Of a stretch of 64,000 bases of DNA, positions 9,619 to 18,256 are shown piece after piece. This DNA is from Demequina sp. NBRC 110054 (GTDB lineage: Bacteria > Actinomycetota > Actinomycetes > Actinomycetales > Demequinaceae). Location: assembly GCF_002090115.1 (NCBI RefSeq), contig NZ_BBRK01000004.1, positions 1,674,001 to 1,738,000 on the forward strand, written 5' to 3'. Position 1 is the first letter of the stretch; each line of letters starts with the position of its first letter. The notes beneath the pieces were generated by a model. It was not told the origin of the DNA. It searched no databases and saw only the letters and a list, made by a program, of their open reading frames with translations. A program made the position numbers and the translations under genes.

Positions 9619-9885
9619 ATGACCACGCGCACCGTCGAGATCGGATCGTCCGTCGGCCTCCACGCCCGCCCCGCCGCGCTGTTCGTGCAGGCGGTCAACG
9701 ACGCCGGGATCCCCGTGACGATCTGCAAGCCCGGCGGCGCCTCGACGCCCGCCAACTCGCTGCTCGGTGTGATGGCGCTCGGCGCGAAGCATGGCGAGAC
9801 GGTCGAGCTCTCCTCGGACGCCGACGGCGCGGACGAGGTCCTCGACACCCTCGTCGAGCTGCTCAAGAAGGACCTCGACGCCTAG
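9619..9885 (+). CDS. ptsH: Phosphocarrier protein HPr
   Basis: The protein has 88 residues with the active-site sequence GLHARPAALFVQ (His15) and the ANSLLGVMALGAKHGE segment that corresponds to the regulatory-serine helix. HPr relays phosphate from enzyme I to EIIA proteins. A GGGAGGGA Shine-Dalgarno precedes the ATG. It follows the DeoR gene by 133 bp, completing a PTS cluster lacking enzyme I and EIIC. Confidence 0.95.
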   Translation: MTTRTVEIGSSVGLHARPAALFVQAVNDAGIPVTICKPGGASTPANSLLGVMALGAKHGETVELSSDADGADEVLDTLVELLKKDLDA

Positions 9886-9905
9886 GGCGTCCGCGGGCCA
9901 CCTCG

Positions 9906-10739
9906 ATGACCGATCGGTCGCGCGCGGCTGACAGGCCGCCGCTCACCGCCGACGCGGTCGCGCCCCTGGTCGCGCCGCGCGGCCCGCTCGCGCTCGCGGC
10001 CGTCGTGGATGCGGAGCCGTCCACCAACACCGCGCTCGCGACCGCGCTGCGCGAGGACCCGGGAGCGTGGCCTCACCTTGCCGTGTACCTCGCCGATCAC
10101 CAGACCGCGGGCCGTGGCCGCGCCGGCAGGGTCTGGGAGACCCCGCGCGGCACCTCGCTGACCCTGAGCTGGGTGCTTCGTCCCCGTGCGACCGGCACCG
10201 ACCTCGCGTGGGCGCCGCTCGTCGTCGGGCTCGCGGCAGTGCGCGCGCTGCGCTCGCTCGGGCTCGACGCGTGGATCAAGTGGCCGAACGACGTGGTCGT
10301 CCGCGTCGACGCGGACGACGTCGCGGGCTGGGGCTCGTGGCGCAAGGTCGCCGGGATCCTGTGCGAGGTCGTGGACGATGCAGTGGTCGCCGGGACCGGC
10401 ATCAACGTGCTTCAGACGGCCGACGAGCTTCCCGTGCCGCACGCCGCGTCGCTGGCCTCGCTCGGGTGCGAGGCCTCGCGGCTCGACGTGCTCGGCGCTC
10501 TCGGCGCCGCACTGCGCGAGACCACCGCGGCCTGGGACGACCACCCGGCCGCCGTCCGCGACGAGGTCGAGGCCGTGTGCGCGACCATCGGCTGGGACGT
10601 CGCGGTCGACGTCGGCACCGCCGCGCCGGTGACCGGCACCGCGGTGGGACTCGGGGCCGACGGCTCGCTGCTGGTCCGCTCCGCCTCGGGCCGCACGACC
10701 GCGGTGCTCGCGGGAGACGTGCGGGTGCGCAGAGCCTGA
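9906..10739 (+). CDS. birA: Biotin--[acetyl-CoA-carboxylase] ligase
   Basis: The protein has 277 residues. The biotinoyl-AMP loop GRGRAGRVWETPRG has Ala where Arg is usual in GRGRRGR. It is followed by WIKWPNDVVV and KVAGILCEVV, the biotin-binding lysines and strands, and a C-terminal SH3-like domain (GTAVGLGADGSLLVR). There is no N-terminal helix-turn-helix, so it is a monofunctional class I ligase. It biotinylates BCCP, which fits the nearby carboxylase genes. An alternative in-frame start was not evident. Confidence 0.92.
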   Translation: MTDRSRAADRPPLTADAVAPLVAPRGPLALAAVVDAEPSTNTALATALREDPGAWPHLAVYLADHQTAGRGRAGRVWETPRGTSLTLSWVLRPRATGTDLAWAPLVVGLAAVRALRSLGLDAWIKWPNDVVVRVDADDVAGWGSWRKVAGILCEVVDDAVVAGTGINVLQTADELPVPHAASLASLGCEASRLDVLGALGAALRETTAAWDDHPAAVRDEVEAVCATIGWDVAVDVGTAAPVTGTAVGLGADGSLLVRSASGRTTAVLAGDVRVRRA

Positions 10740-10745
10740 GGTTCG

Positions 10746-11459
10746 TTACCCGACAGGCGCGACCAGGCTCTCGTCGTTGTTGCGGACGTTGCCCACGGCC
10801 CTGCCGACCTCGTGCCACGCGAGCTCGGGCGCGGGGGCGGCGATCGCGTCGTGCAGGTCCGACGCGGGAGCCTCACGGTCGAGCCAGGTCGCTGCCGACT
10901 CCGGGGTGAGCATCGCGGGCTGGCGATCGTGGATGTCCTGCATCTCGTCCCGCGACGCGACGGTGACGATCGAGCACGAGGCCATCCAGGGCGCATCGTC
11001 CCCCTCCGACCCGTCTGCATTGACGCTGCCCCGCCAGAACTCGTACAGGCCCGCGAAGGCGAGGGGAGCGTCGTCCGTGGGGTGGATGAAGAACGGGTGC
11101 TTGCCGTCGTCCTTGGTCTGCCATTCGTAGTAGCCCGAGGCGGGGACGACGCACCGGCGCTTGGCGAAGGCCGCTCGGAAGGACGGCTTCTCCGCCATGG
11201 TCTCCGAGCGCGCGTTGAACATCCGCGAGCCGACCGCCGGGTCCTTCGCCCACGACGGCACCAGCCCCCAGCGGGCGATCTCGAGCTGACGCTCGCCCAC
11301 GGGCGCGGGCTCGCGCGACGGGACGACGATCGGCACCCTCTGCGTCGGCGCGATGTTCCACGACGGGGGCAGCAGGCGCGCCTCGTCCGAGGCCACCGCG
11401 ACCTCGAACGCGTCGATCAGGTCCTGCTCGGTGAGGAAGTTCGCGTAGCGGCCGCACAT
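10746..11459 (-). CDS. SRAP/HMCES family abasic-site DNA-protein crosslink protein
   Basis: The protein has 237 residues beginning MCGRYANFLTEQDL. Cys2 becomes N-terminal after Met removal and forms the thiazolidine crosslink with abasic sites in ssDNA. Other family motifs are WNIAPTQRVPIV, RWGLVPSWAKD, FNARSETMAEKPSFR, RRCVVPASGYYEW and HDRQPAML. The start at 11459 is fixed by the need for MCGR at the N-terminus, although a longer ORF exists. The gene is convergent with birA, with only 6 bp between the stops. Confidence 0.94.
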   Translation of the reverse strand: MCGRYANFLTEQDLIDAFEVAVASDEARLLPPSWNIAPTQRVPIVVPSREPAPVGERQLEIARWGLVPSWAKDPAVGSRMFNARSETMAEKPSFRAAFAKRRCVVPASGYYEWQTKDDGKHPFFIHPTDDAPLAFAGLYEFWRGSVNADGSEGDDAPWMASCSIVTVASRDEMQDIHDRQPAMLTPESAATWLDREAPASDLHDAIAAPAPELAWHEVGRAVGNVRNNDESLVAPVG

Positions 11460-11527
11460 GCCTCCAGTGTGCCCGTCCCGTCCGACACACGGCGCGGGCA
11501 ACGGTCAGGGGACGCGTGGATGTGGGA

Positions 11528-12016
11528 CTACTGCGGCTCGGTGACGTCCGCGACCTCGGCGCCGAGCGTCGCGACCAGGTCCGCCGGGTCGACGGTCGCG
11601 CCGAGCCCGTGCGCGCCCGCGCCGATGCTGACCAGTCCGGGGCGTTCGGCGATGAGGGAGTCCGCGATGACGGGGAGCGGGTCGCCCGAGGGCGCGGGGC
11701 GGGCGCCGAAGGGCGTGATGGTGCCGCGCTCGTAGCCGGTGACCTCGAGCGCCACGTCCTTGTCCGGCATCGACAGGCGGCTGACGCCCAGGAGCGCGCG
11801 CAGTTTGGGCCAGCTGATCTGCCGGTCGCCGGGCACGAGGACCAGGAGGAAGTCGCCCTCGCCGCGACGCACCACCATGGTCTTGAGCAGCTGCGACGGT
11901 TCGACGCCGCGCGCGGCGGCGGCTTCCTCGAGCGAGCGCACGGGGCCGTGCTCGGTGATCGTGTGGTCGATGCCGGAGGCGGCGAGCGCGCGAGTGGCGG
12001 CGGTCTCGGTGGTCAT
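11528..12016 (-). CDS. YbaK/ProX-type aminoacyl-tRNA deacylase
   Basis: The protein has 162 residues with the YbaK editing-domain pattern: VRSLEEAAAARGVEPSQLLKTMVVR (catalytic Lys in the LLKTM segment), FLLVLVPGDRQISW, then LRALLGVSRLSMPD and a GYERGTITPFG loop, and a final GAGAHGLGATVDPADLV. These cytoplasmic proteins hydrolyse mischarged aminoacyl-tRNAs such as Cys- or Ala-tRNA(Pro). The start is the ATG at 12016 (MTTETAATRAL); a longer extension is Arg-rich and shadow-like. Confidence 0.87.
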   Translation of the reverse strand: MTTETAATRALAASGIDHTITEHGPVRSLEEAAAARGVEPSQLLKTMVVRRGEGDFLLVLVPGDRQISWPKLRALLGVSRLSMPDKDVALEVTGYERGTITPFGARPAPSGDPLPVIADSLIAERPGLVSIGAGAHGLGATVDPADLVATLGAEVADVTEPQ

Positions 12017-12080
12017 GTGAGGGTCAACCGCGGTGAGGCCGTATCGCTTCCGCCGCGCGTCGTCGCGTTGTGAAGGCGCG

Positions 12081-13493
12081 TCAGACCGGGTCGACCGCGG
12101 GATCGCTCTCGGTCGCTGGCGCGGGAGCCGGGGCGTCGCCACGGAACAGGCCGAACGCGACCGCGACGAGAGCGAGCAGGATCGCGGTGACCACCACGTC
12201 CCACGGGGACAGCGGGCGCAGGACCGCGAGGCACAGGGCGAAGACGGCCGCGAGGGCCGCCCACAGCAGCCATGCGTGGCGGTCGAGCAGGCGCGCGAGC
12301 TCGGGGGAGCGCCAGCCGCGCGTCTCGAGGCTCGTGGCGCCCCTGCCCAGCGCCGTCGACCCGCCGCTGCGCGCCGCCGCCGCGGCAGCGGAGCCGCCCG
12401 CGATGAAGCCGGCGATGAGAGCGATGAGGCCCGCGAGAGCGAAGGCCATGCTCGACGCGACCAGGCGGGCGGTGAGCCCGTTGTAGATCGCGACGGTCGC
12501 GTCGACGGGGATGTCGGAGGCCAGGGCCGCGCCCGCGATCGCCCCGGCCACGAGGAGGCCGCCAGCGACGAGCGAGCCGACGATCAGCATGAGCGTCCCA
12601 GCGACGACGAGCGCGCGCGGGCGGCGCGGGTGGACCAGGACGCCGACGATCAGCAGCGCGATCGTGAGCCACGGCAGGACGCTGCCGAGCGTCGTGAGGA
12701 CCGCGTACCCGAGGCGCGCGGTCGCGACCTGCGGCACCTGTGTGACGGTGATGCTCACGTCGACCTCGGGGATCGAGTCGGCGAGGCTGAAGCCCTGCTC
12801 GACGAGCGCGGGCTTGATCGCGTCGATGATCGGCTGGAGCTGGATGACGACGTTGCCGGACGAGTCGATCGCGACTGCACCCTCGCCGTCGCCCTCAAGG
12901 ATCGCGACCATCTGGGAGTGGGTGAGCGTGAGCGCCTCCTCCCAGATGTTGGCGAAGGCGTCGGACTCGACGACCGCCGTGAGCGCCGCGCGGATCGCGG
13001 TCCGGGTCTGGTCGGCGAGCAGCGGGCCGAGCACGTCGGCGGCCTCGGCCAGGCGCGGGGTGGACTCCTCGGACAGGACGGAGTCGAGCAGCTCCTCGAC
13101 GAGCGCGTCGGGGTCGAGCGCCTCGTCGATCGCGGCGGCCGCCTCGTCGACGATAAGCGCCTGCACCGCGGGATCCTCCGCGAGAGGTGCGAGCGTGCCC
13201 ACGAACGTGGAGGTGTCGCTCACCTGCGCCGCGGCGTACGACGCGACCGAGGCCAGGGGCGCGAGGATCGCCGCCAGGACGATCAGCGTCGTCGCGAGGA
13301 ACGCTCGGCCGCGGTGGCGCGACTCGGCCGGGGCGGCGGGCGCGGACACGGACGATGCGGGTGTCGGCTCGGGCGCTGGGGCTGGCTCCGGCTCGGGCCG
13401 GGTGTCGAGCTGCTCCTTGAGCGAGGCGTTCTCCGCCTCGAGCTCCTTGAGGCGCTCCTCGATCTGTGCCTTCGTCATCCTGCTGGCCGCCAT
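12081..13493 (-). CDS. Multi-spanning membrane protein with N-terminal coiled coil
   Basis: The protein has 470 residues and is not a family I can name. Residues 6-30 form a short heptad coiled coil (AQIEERLKELEAENASLKE), followed by a Pro/Ala/Glu linker and a first membrane segment near residue 65. A ~170-residue extracytoplasmic acidic region follows, containing repeats of DPxALxEELLDS type. Then come about three membrane segments around a repeat-rich middle and two more near the C-terminus. It has the look of an actinobacterial envelope protein. ATG 13493 and the in-frame ATG at 13478 are both possible starts. Confidence 0.75.
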   Translation of the reverse strand: MAASRMTKAQIEERLKELEAENASLKEQLDTRPEPEPAPAPEPTPASSVSAPAAPAESRHRGRAFLATTLIVLAAILAPLASVASYAAAQVSDTSTFVGTLAPLAEDPAVQALIVDEAAAAIDEALDPDALVEELLDSVLSEESTPRLAEAADVLGPLLADQTRTAIRAALTAVVESDAFANIWEEALTLTHSQMVAILEGDGEGAVAIDSSGNVVIQLQPIIDAIKPALVEQGFSLADSIPEVDVSITVTQVPQVATARLGYAVLTTLGSVLPWLTIALLIVGVLVHPRRPRALVVAGTLMLIVGSLVAGGLLVAGAIAGAALASDIPVDATVAIYNGLTARLVASSMAFALAGLIALIAGFIAGGSAAAAAARSGGSTALGRGATSLETRGWRSPELARLLDRHAWLLWAALAAVFALCLAVLRPLSPWDVVVTAILLALVAVAFGLFRGDAPAPAPATESDPAVDPV

Positions 13494-13594
13494 GGGAGCC
13501 CCCGTATGTCGCAGGGGCGATCCAGCATCGTCCCTGTACCCGAGCGTAGCGAGGTGCGGGGCGTGGTGGCGAGGGGGCGCGAGGCGGGAGCGGC

Positions 13595-13630
13595 CGAGTC
13601 GTCCGAGTCGTCCGAGTCGTCCGCGTCGTC
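13595..13630. repeat. Tandem 9-bp repeat (cgagtcgtc x4)
   Basis: Three identical units plus one variant (cgcgtcgtc) lie in the gap between two minus-strand genes and just touch the 3' end of the small acidic-protein gene. It is probably slippage-prone low-complexity sequence; no function is evident. Confidence 0.7.
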
Positions 13631-13922
13631 AGGCGGTCACGTCGAGCACGGTGCCGGTCGTCGATGTGACGTCGACGGACGACGTGTCGGTGTCGATCTC
13701 CAGGTCGTCGGGGATCCCGTTGTTGTTCTCGTCCTCATCCTCCGTCTCCGATGATGCGGCCGGTCCAGCGGGCGGGGCTCCCTGCGGGCCGCCTGCGGGC
13801 CGAGGCGAGCCCATGCCCGACGTGCCAGCCGTGCTCTCGTCGGATTCTGCCTGCGTCGTGGACGCCTCGCTGGCGATGGTGCGCACATTGAACGTCGCGC
13901 TCGAGATGCCTGAGATGGACAC
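13629..13922 (-). CDS. Small acidic protein with thrombospondin-type-3-like calcium motif
   Basis: The ORF has 97 residues from a GTG at 13922 preceded by GAAGGAGAT at ideal spacing, which is why the much longer upstream ORF is not used. The N-terminus (SISGISSATFNVRTIASEAS) has no signal peptide. The middle is Gly/Pro/Ala-rich, and residues ~60-75 read DEDENNNGIPDDLE, the D-x-D-x-N-G-x-x-D/E pattern of calcium-binding TSP3/dockerin-like repeats. Function unknown. It may be a secreted-structure accessory or a cytoplasmic calcium-responsive peptide. Confidence 0.6.
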   Translation of the reverse strand: MSISGISSATFNVRTIASEASTTQAESDESTAGTSGMGSPRPAGGPQGAPPAGPAASSETEDEDENNNGIPDDLEIDTDTSSVDVTSTTGTVLDVTA

Positions 13923-14208
13923 TGGATCTCCTTCGGTGATGGGGCGCGCCCGAGGGCGTGCCGTGGATGGCCTGCGGTGCGGCGATGACAGTCCCGATGT
14001 GAGGAGTGCATGTCCGTTCCGGCGAGCATCGCTGCTCGTCCTGCGCATCGACCGACGGCGAGCGAGGGCGAGGATTCCACTCCCGTTCTGCGGAAACTCT
14101 TGGCAAAGGACGCCGAGCGCGGTCCACGCCGGTGGTGGAACGTGGCACTCGGGCCCTCCTACGCCGGCTCGCGAGCCCTTGGGCGTCTCGGAGCCCGAGC
14201 GCACACGA

Positions 14209-14243
14209 GGACCCGGCCGAGTTGCACGCCTTCGACCGGGTCC
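14209..14243. terminator. Hairpin downstream of the truncated MFS gene
   Basis: GGACCCGG (14209-14216) and CCGGGTCC (14236-14243) form an 8-bp perfect stem with a 19-nt loop, just past the 3' end of the minus-strand MFS gene. It has no T-run. The whole stretch 13923-14263 otherwise shows no convincing gene: its ORFs are Arg-rich shadows. Confidence 0.35.
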
Positions 14244-14263
14244 CGTGAGCCGTCGTCAGCGGG

Positions 14264-15399
14264 TCAGCTCCGTGCGCGCTCGGCCTCCGCGAAGCCAGCG
14301 GGCTCATCGACCGGCTTGGGGTCGACGAGCCAGAACAGCACGACGTTGACCAGCGCGATGCCCGCGAGCATCGTGTACGCGCCGGCGTAGCCGCCCAGGT
14401 GGGTGAGGCCCCACGCGAGGATCGCGTACGACGTGATGCGCACGAGACCCTGCATCGGCTGGATGATGCCGAACGCCTTGACGAACGTGCCGCGCGGGAA
14501 CTTGTCCGCCACGATCGCGGTCGTGAGCTTGGTCGCGCCGCCGAAGCTCAGGCCGATCATCACGAGCGAGACCCACAGCATGAAGGTGTTCGTCGCGAAG
14601 AGGTTGGCCACCACGGCGACGAGCCACCAGCCGGAGTAAGCCATCAGGCCCATGCGGGTGGACATGCGCTGGCCCAGCCATCCCCACGCGTACGCGCCGG
14701 GAACCCCGATGAAGGCGGCGATCGCCATGTTGGTGGTGGCCTCCGACTGGGAGTAGCCGAGATCCATCATGCGCGGCACCAGCTGGCTGAGGACCGCGAC
14801 GAGAACGATGTAGATGCCACCGGAGCCGAGACCGATCAGCCACACGTCCTTCATCTTGAGCAGCTGGAGGGTCGTGAACGGGGAGCGGAACGTCTCGGCC
14901 GCATCGCGGCTCGCCTGGATCTGCTCGGGGGTCATCGGGATGTTGTCGGGCGTCGCTCCCATCTCCTCGGGCAGGTTCTTGACGAACAGCGCGACGACGA
15001 TGAAGACGACGCCGAGGATCGCCGACACGGCCCAGAAGCCGTTCTGGACCCCGAAGATGCCGAAGAACGCCGCGAGCATCGGGACGAACAGCGCGGTGGA
15101 CATCGTCTGGCCCATCGTCACCCAGCCGAGCGCGAGGTTCTTCTTGCGGGGGAACCAGTTCGCGATCAGGTTGAGCCCGCCGACGTAGCCGAAGCCGCTG
15201 CCGAAGAAGTTCACCAGGAAGAACAGCCCCACGAACGCGGGGATGGTGCCCCACGTGCCCAGCAGGCCGAAGGCGATCGCCGAGGCGGCCAGCGACACCA
15301 GGATGTTGATCTTCGCGCCCCACAGCTCGCACGTCTTCGCGACGGCCCATCCGGCGAGCACACCTCCGAGCGACGCCGGCGTCGCCCAGTACAGCAGCG
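14264..15399 (-). pseudogene. MFS transporter (OFA-like), 5' end missing
   Basis: From TLLYWATPASLGGVLAGW to the stop the sequence is a good MFS transporter: NFFGSGFGYVGGLNLIANWF, PRKKNLALGWVTMGQTMST and the second-half GVPGAYAWGWLGQRMSTRMG. The first membrane helix and initiator are absent, so the protein lacks roughly the first 30-60 residues. Upstream of ~15400 the frame reads island DNA with no plausible N-terminus or RBS. The intact OFA-type MFS at 62689 shows what is missing. The break coincides with the left edge of the accessory island, so truncation by its insertion is the simplest explanation. Confidence 0.75.
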
Positions 15400-15423
15400 T
15401 GGCACAGGGTGCTGCACATGAGG

Positions 15424-15441
15424 TATGCGCAATTGCGCATA
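15424..15441. promoter_or_regulatory. 18-bp perfect palindrome
   Basis: TATGCGCAATTGCGCATA is a perfect 18-bp palindrome about 25 bp from the point where MFS homology stops. It resembles a dimeric repressor operator. It may be a leftover operator of the island's left-end unit or a recombination site; no adjacent regulator gene identifies it. Confidence 0.5.
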
Positions 15442-15476
15442 AATCCGGACGGTCGGCCGTCTCGATCGGCGGTGGG

Positions 15477-15582
15477 GGTTCTCCACGGATCCTCCTGTCG
15501 CGCGGCACTTCGCGCCCGATATGTCTACTTTTCGAGTCGTGGGGGCGGACACGATCGCGCAGCTGGAGTTGCAGGTGCGTGC
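15477..15582 (+). repeat. Shortest tadA 5' remnant (left-most copy)
   Basis: This copy keeps the promoter block (GGTTCTCCAC, then CGGCAC and TACTTT at the same spacing) and the first ~14 codons of tadA, with the ATG changed to GTG. Homology ends near GCAGGTGCGTGCG. The remaining DNA to 15730 has no recognisable gene. It looks like the oldest and most decayed block of the array. Confidence 0.75.
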
Positions 15583-15730
15583 GGTGGGCCTGTATCGGAG
15601 TGCTCGCCGAATTGCGTCCGTCGCGGTGATGGATGGCGCGGGGCGGGGTACCTGTCGATCTGGATCACTCTCCGGAGGGTAGCCCCAGCGTTTAGTGCCA
15701 ATAGTAGTGCTACATTGAGAGGGCGTTCAC

Positions 15731-15991
15731 GTGGCGCAACTGAAGAAGATCGTCGAGAAGATGATGCGAGCTCCAGACGATGTGCGTTACGACGACCTCT
15801 TCAAGGTGTGCGAGGCGAACTTCGGTGCGCCCCGCCAGAGTGGTACCTCGCATGCGGTGTTCAAGACGCCTTGGCAGGGAGACCCGCGAGTCAACATCCA
15901 GAACAGCAAGGGCAGAGCCAAGGGCTACCAGGTTCGCCAGGTCCTGAAGGCACTCGAGAAGTTGGAAGGTGGGAGTGATGGTCAACCCTGA
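15731..15991 (+). CDS. hicA: HicA-type mRNA interferase toxin
   Basis: The protein has 86 residues. GTSHAVFKTP supplies the conserved HicA histidine in the G-[TS]-S-H motif. GDPRVNIQNSKGRAKGYQVRQVLKALEKL matches the family C-terminus (shown here in parts: NIQNSKGRAKGYQV, RQVLKALEKL). HicA folds like a dsRNA-binding domain and cleaves mRNA. The start is GTG with GAGAGGG upstream. It overlaps hicB by 14 bp, the usual toxin-first order. Confidence 0.88.
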   Translation: MAQLKKIVEKMMRAPDDVRYDDLFKVCEANFGAPRQSGTSHAVFKTPWQGDPRVNIQNSKGRAKGYQVRQVLKALEKLEGGSDGQP

Positions 15992-16307
15992 CCACTACAC
16001 GTACCGGGTGTCGTTCTCTCCGGAAGATCACGAGCACGTGGCGACCGTCGCGGAGCTTCCGTCCTTGTCGTGGTTGGCGGGCAGCCCACAAGACGCGCTC
16101 TCCGGCCTCACGGCACTGGTCCACGAAGTGGTGGCCGACATGGAGCAAAGCGGCGAGAGCGTTCCGGAGCCGCTGGCCGACCGCGAATACTCGGGTCGCT
16201 TCCAGGTTCGCGTCCTCCCTGAGCTGCACCGCGCCTTGGTGATCCGCGCGCACGAGCAGAACGTCTCGCTCAATCGGCTGGTGTCGGATCGCCTAGCGTC
16301 AGCCTGA
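15978..16307 (+). CDS. hicB: HicB-type antitoxin
   Basis: The protein has 109 residues. The N-terminal HicB domain (YTYRVSFSPEDHEHVATVAE, then LPSLSWLAGSPQDALSGL) is a decayed RNase H-like fold. The C-terminus (FQVRVLPELHRALVIRAHEQ, then NVSLNRLVSDRLASA) is a ribbon-helix-helix DNA-binding segment for autoregulation. I prefer ATG 15978, nine bases after GGAAG, over GTG 15969. It neutralises HicA. The pair is the cargo of the left-most island unit. Confidence 0.87.
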   Translation: MVNPDHYTYRVSFSPEDHEHVATVAELPSLSWLAGSPQDALSGLTALVHEVVADMEQSGESVPEPLADREYSGRFQVRVLPELHRALVIRAHEQNVSLNRLVSDRLASA

Positions 16308-16509
16308 ACCGTCCTGGGATTCTCGCCGCTTCCGTCTCGGTCTGAAATGCCGAGAGGGCTCGGGCAGAGGAGGCGGCTGACCCAGGTTCGGTTGATTCCT
16401 TGACCTGACCTGCCCGGTTGGCCTTCGCGGCGGGCGCCGGGGCTGCGAGTTCTCCACAGATTCCCTTGTGGCCCGGCACTCGGTGTCCGGTATGTCTACT
16501 TTTCGAGTC

Positions 16510-16797
16510 ATGGGGGCGGACACGATCGCGCAGCTGGAGTCGCAGGTGCGCGCGCAGATTCGCGAGCGGGGCGTGGATCCGCTGCGCGAGCGCGAGGCCG
16601 TGCGTGCCCTCGTGGACGATGCGTTGGCCGAGTGGGGCGAGCGGGCGCTGACCGGGGCCGTGGTTCCGGTCGACGATCCGGCGGAGGCGTCTCGCGAGCT
16701 GCTCGCGAACGTGGCCGGCCTCGGGCCGCTCCAGCAGTATCTGGATGACCCGGAGATCGAGGAAATCTGGATCAACGAGCCGTCGTTGGTCAACTAG
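16510..16797 (+). pseudogene. tadA 5' fragment, copy 1 (95-codon ORF)
   Basis: The ORF is intact for 95 codons: MGADTIAQLESQVRAQIRER to EIEEIWINEPS, then LVN and stop. It equals the first ~92 codons of the complete TadA at 33112 with several substitutions, so it is the most diverged of the three long copies. The matching block starts at 16448, including the promoter. It lacks the Walker motifs, so it cannot be an ATPase. It may be junk or may express an N-terminal TadA domain. Confidence 0.85.
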
Positions 16798-16885
16798 GGG
16801 TCTCTTCAAACTACCTGGCAATGCACTTCTTCGCCCCGGGGAAGGGGGCGGTCCTGCCTTGCCCAGGACTTTGATGGGCGAGGCG

Positions 16886-18256
16886 TCAGTGCTCCCATCG
16901 TCCGACGGTCGTGGTGCCTTCGGTGCCGCTGAAGGTGACCCATCCGAGCCAGGCGCCGCCCTGGATCTGGGCGTTCGAGGCGACATCGCCTGATCCCGGG
17001 AGCTTCCACAGGCTCGACGTCACCGTGTCGTACAGGAACAGTCGGTTGCAGTTCCATTGCACTGTGCCATCGCCAACGGCGAGGTTGATGGCGACATCAA
17101 GAAAGTTGTTCTCTGGCTTGATCTGGCTGATGTCGGTGAGGGTGCCGGTGGCGCGGTCGAAGATCAGGACGTCGACCGTGTCGGGCATGCCCTCGTCGTC
17201 GTTCTCGCGGATCGACCATGCGAGAAGGCCGTCTCCAGCGGCGAGGTCGCTGATGCGGCCGTCGGGTCCGAGTTCACCCTCGATCAGGCGGTGCTCGACG
17301 CCGTCCTCGCAGACCTCGCTGATGACATAGGTGCCGTCGGCGACGGAAGTATCTGTGCCGTTGACTCGCACGAAGGCGACGCAGTCGCCGCCCGAGGCGG
17401 ACGGGAGAATCGCGCCCTTGGCGACGACCTCGAGTTCGCCGGAGCCGTCGAGGTTGCGTCCGAGGATCTCGAGGCCGAAGTCGCTGTAGTGGCCGTCCTC
17501 GCCCTTGTCTCCTAGCGGATAGGGTGTGCCCCACCAAGCGCGGGTGTCGCCGACCGTGACGTACGTGTACGGTCCGACGATCGGCAGGGTGTCGTCGGGC
17601 AGGACCTCAACGGAAGCGCCGAGGGCGACCGTGGTGCCGGTGGCGATGTCCGCGGCGAACACCGACCAGTCGTCGTAGTACAGGTCAGTTGAAGGGGTCT
17701 CGACCCACGCGACATAGTCGTCGTTCATGGCCGTCGACTCGGATTGGCGCGCGGTGTCGAGATCCACGCCCTCGGGAGTGACGGTGGGAAAGGCGTCGAA
17801 CGAGCCGTCCTGGTTGATGATGCCTGTCGACGTCTGAATCGCGGTCTCGCCCGCGGAAGGTGGGTAGTGGGTGCCTGCCACCGTGCCTGTGCTATTGACG
17901 GCTCCCGTGCTGACGTCGTCGTTGTCGGCAGCGATTTCCGTGACGTTGGCGAGATGGTTCGAGCCGGCTGCTTTCGCGGCGTCTGTGGACTCGAGAATGG
18001 TTGCGGGTTCGGTAAAGACCCCGTCGATCCATACCGAAGTGGAGTAGGCACCGACCTCTCCGAATACTGGGGCGGGGCTCTCGCTTGGCGATGCCGAAGC
18101 TGTCGCTGGCTCCGAAGCTGTCGCGGTTGTCGTAGTGCCGGGAGAGGCATCCACCGTCGTGTCGGTACAGGCTGCCAGTAGCATCGTCAGTGCTCCAGCT
18201 GCGGCGAGCGCGGCGCCGGCCCGCGTGGGGCCGGCGCTCGCGTGGTCAGTACGCAA
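16886..18256 (-). CDS. Predicted secreted lipoprotein, unknown function
   Basis: The ORF has about 456 residues from a TTG at 18256 that overlaps the upstream stop, the only credible start in frame. It gives a lipoprotein signal ending in the lipobox LLAAC (Cys30). After a Ser/Thr/Ala-rich spacer the mature protein has repeated Trp/Asp-rich strands (DDYVAWVETPSTDLYYDD, GLLAWSIRENDDEG) and ends in GAWLGWVTFSG, suggesting a beta-propeller; this is inference. It is translationally coupled to the C39-like protease gene and probably acts with it at the cell surface. No family was recognised. Confidence 0.65.
   Translation of the reverse strand: MRTDHASAGPTRAGAALAAAGALTMLLAACTDTTVDASPGTTTTATASEPATASASPSESPAPVFGEVGAYSTSVWIDGVFTEPATILESTDAAKAAGSNHLANVTEIAADNDDVSTGAVNSTGTVAGTHYPPSAGETAIQTSTGIINQDGSFDAFPTVTPEGVDLDTARQSESTAMNDDYVAWVETPSTDLYYDDWSVFAADIATGTTVALGASVEVLPDDTLPIVGPYTYVTVGDTRAWWGTPYPLGDKGEDGHYSDFGLEILGRNLDGSGELEVVAKGAILPSASGGDCVAFVRVNGTDTSVADGTYVISEVCEDGVEHRLIEGELGPDGRISDLAAGDGLLAWSIRENDDEGMPDTVDVLIFDRATGTLTDISQIKPENNFLDVAINLAVGDGTVQWNCNRLFLYDTVTSSLWKLPGSGDVASNAQIQGGAWLGWVTFSGTEGTTTVGRWEH

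Noticed and set aside
14010..14390. Plus-strand ORFs between the acidic-protein gene and the MFS remnant
   Set aside because: No RBS, Arg/Ser-rich composition and no recognisable motif; the stretch is treated as intergenic.
15541..15730. Possible small gene after the shortest tadA remnant
   Set aside because: The frame decays immediately and no alternative start with RBS or family motif is visible.
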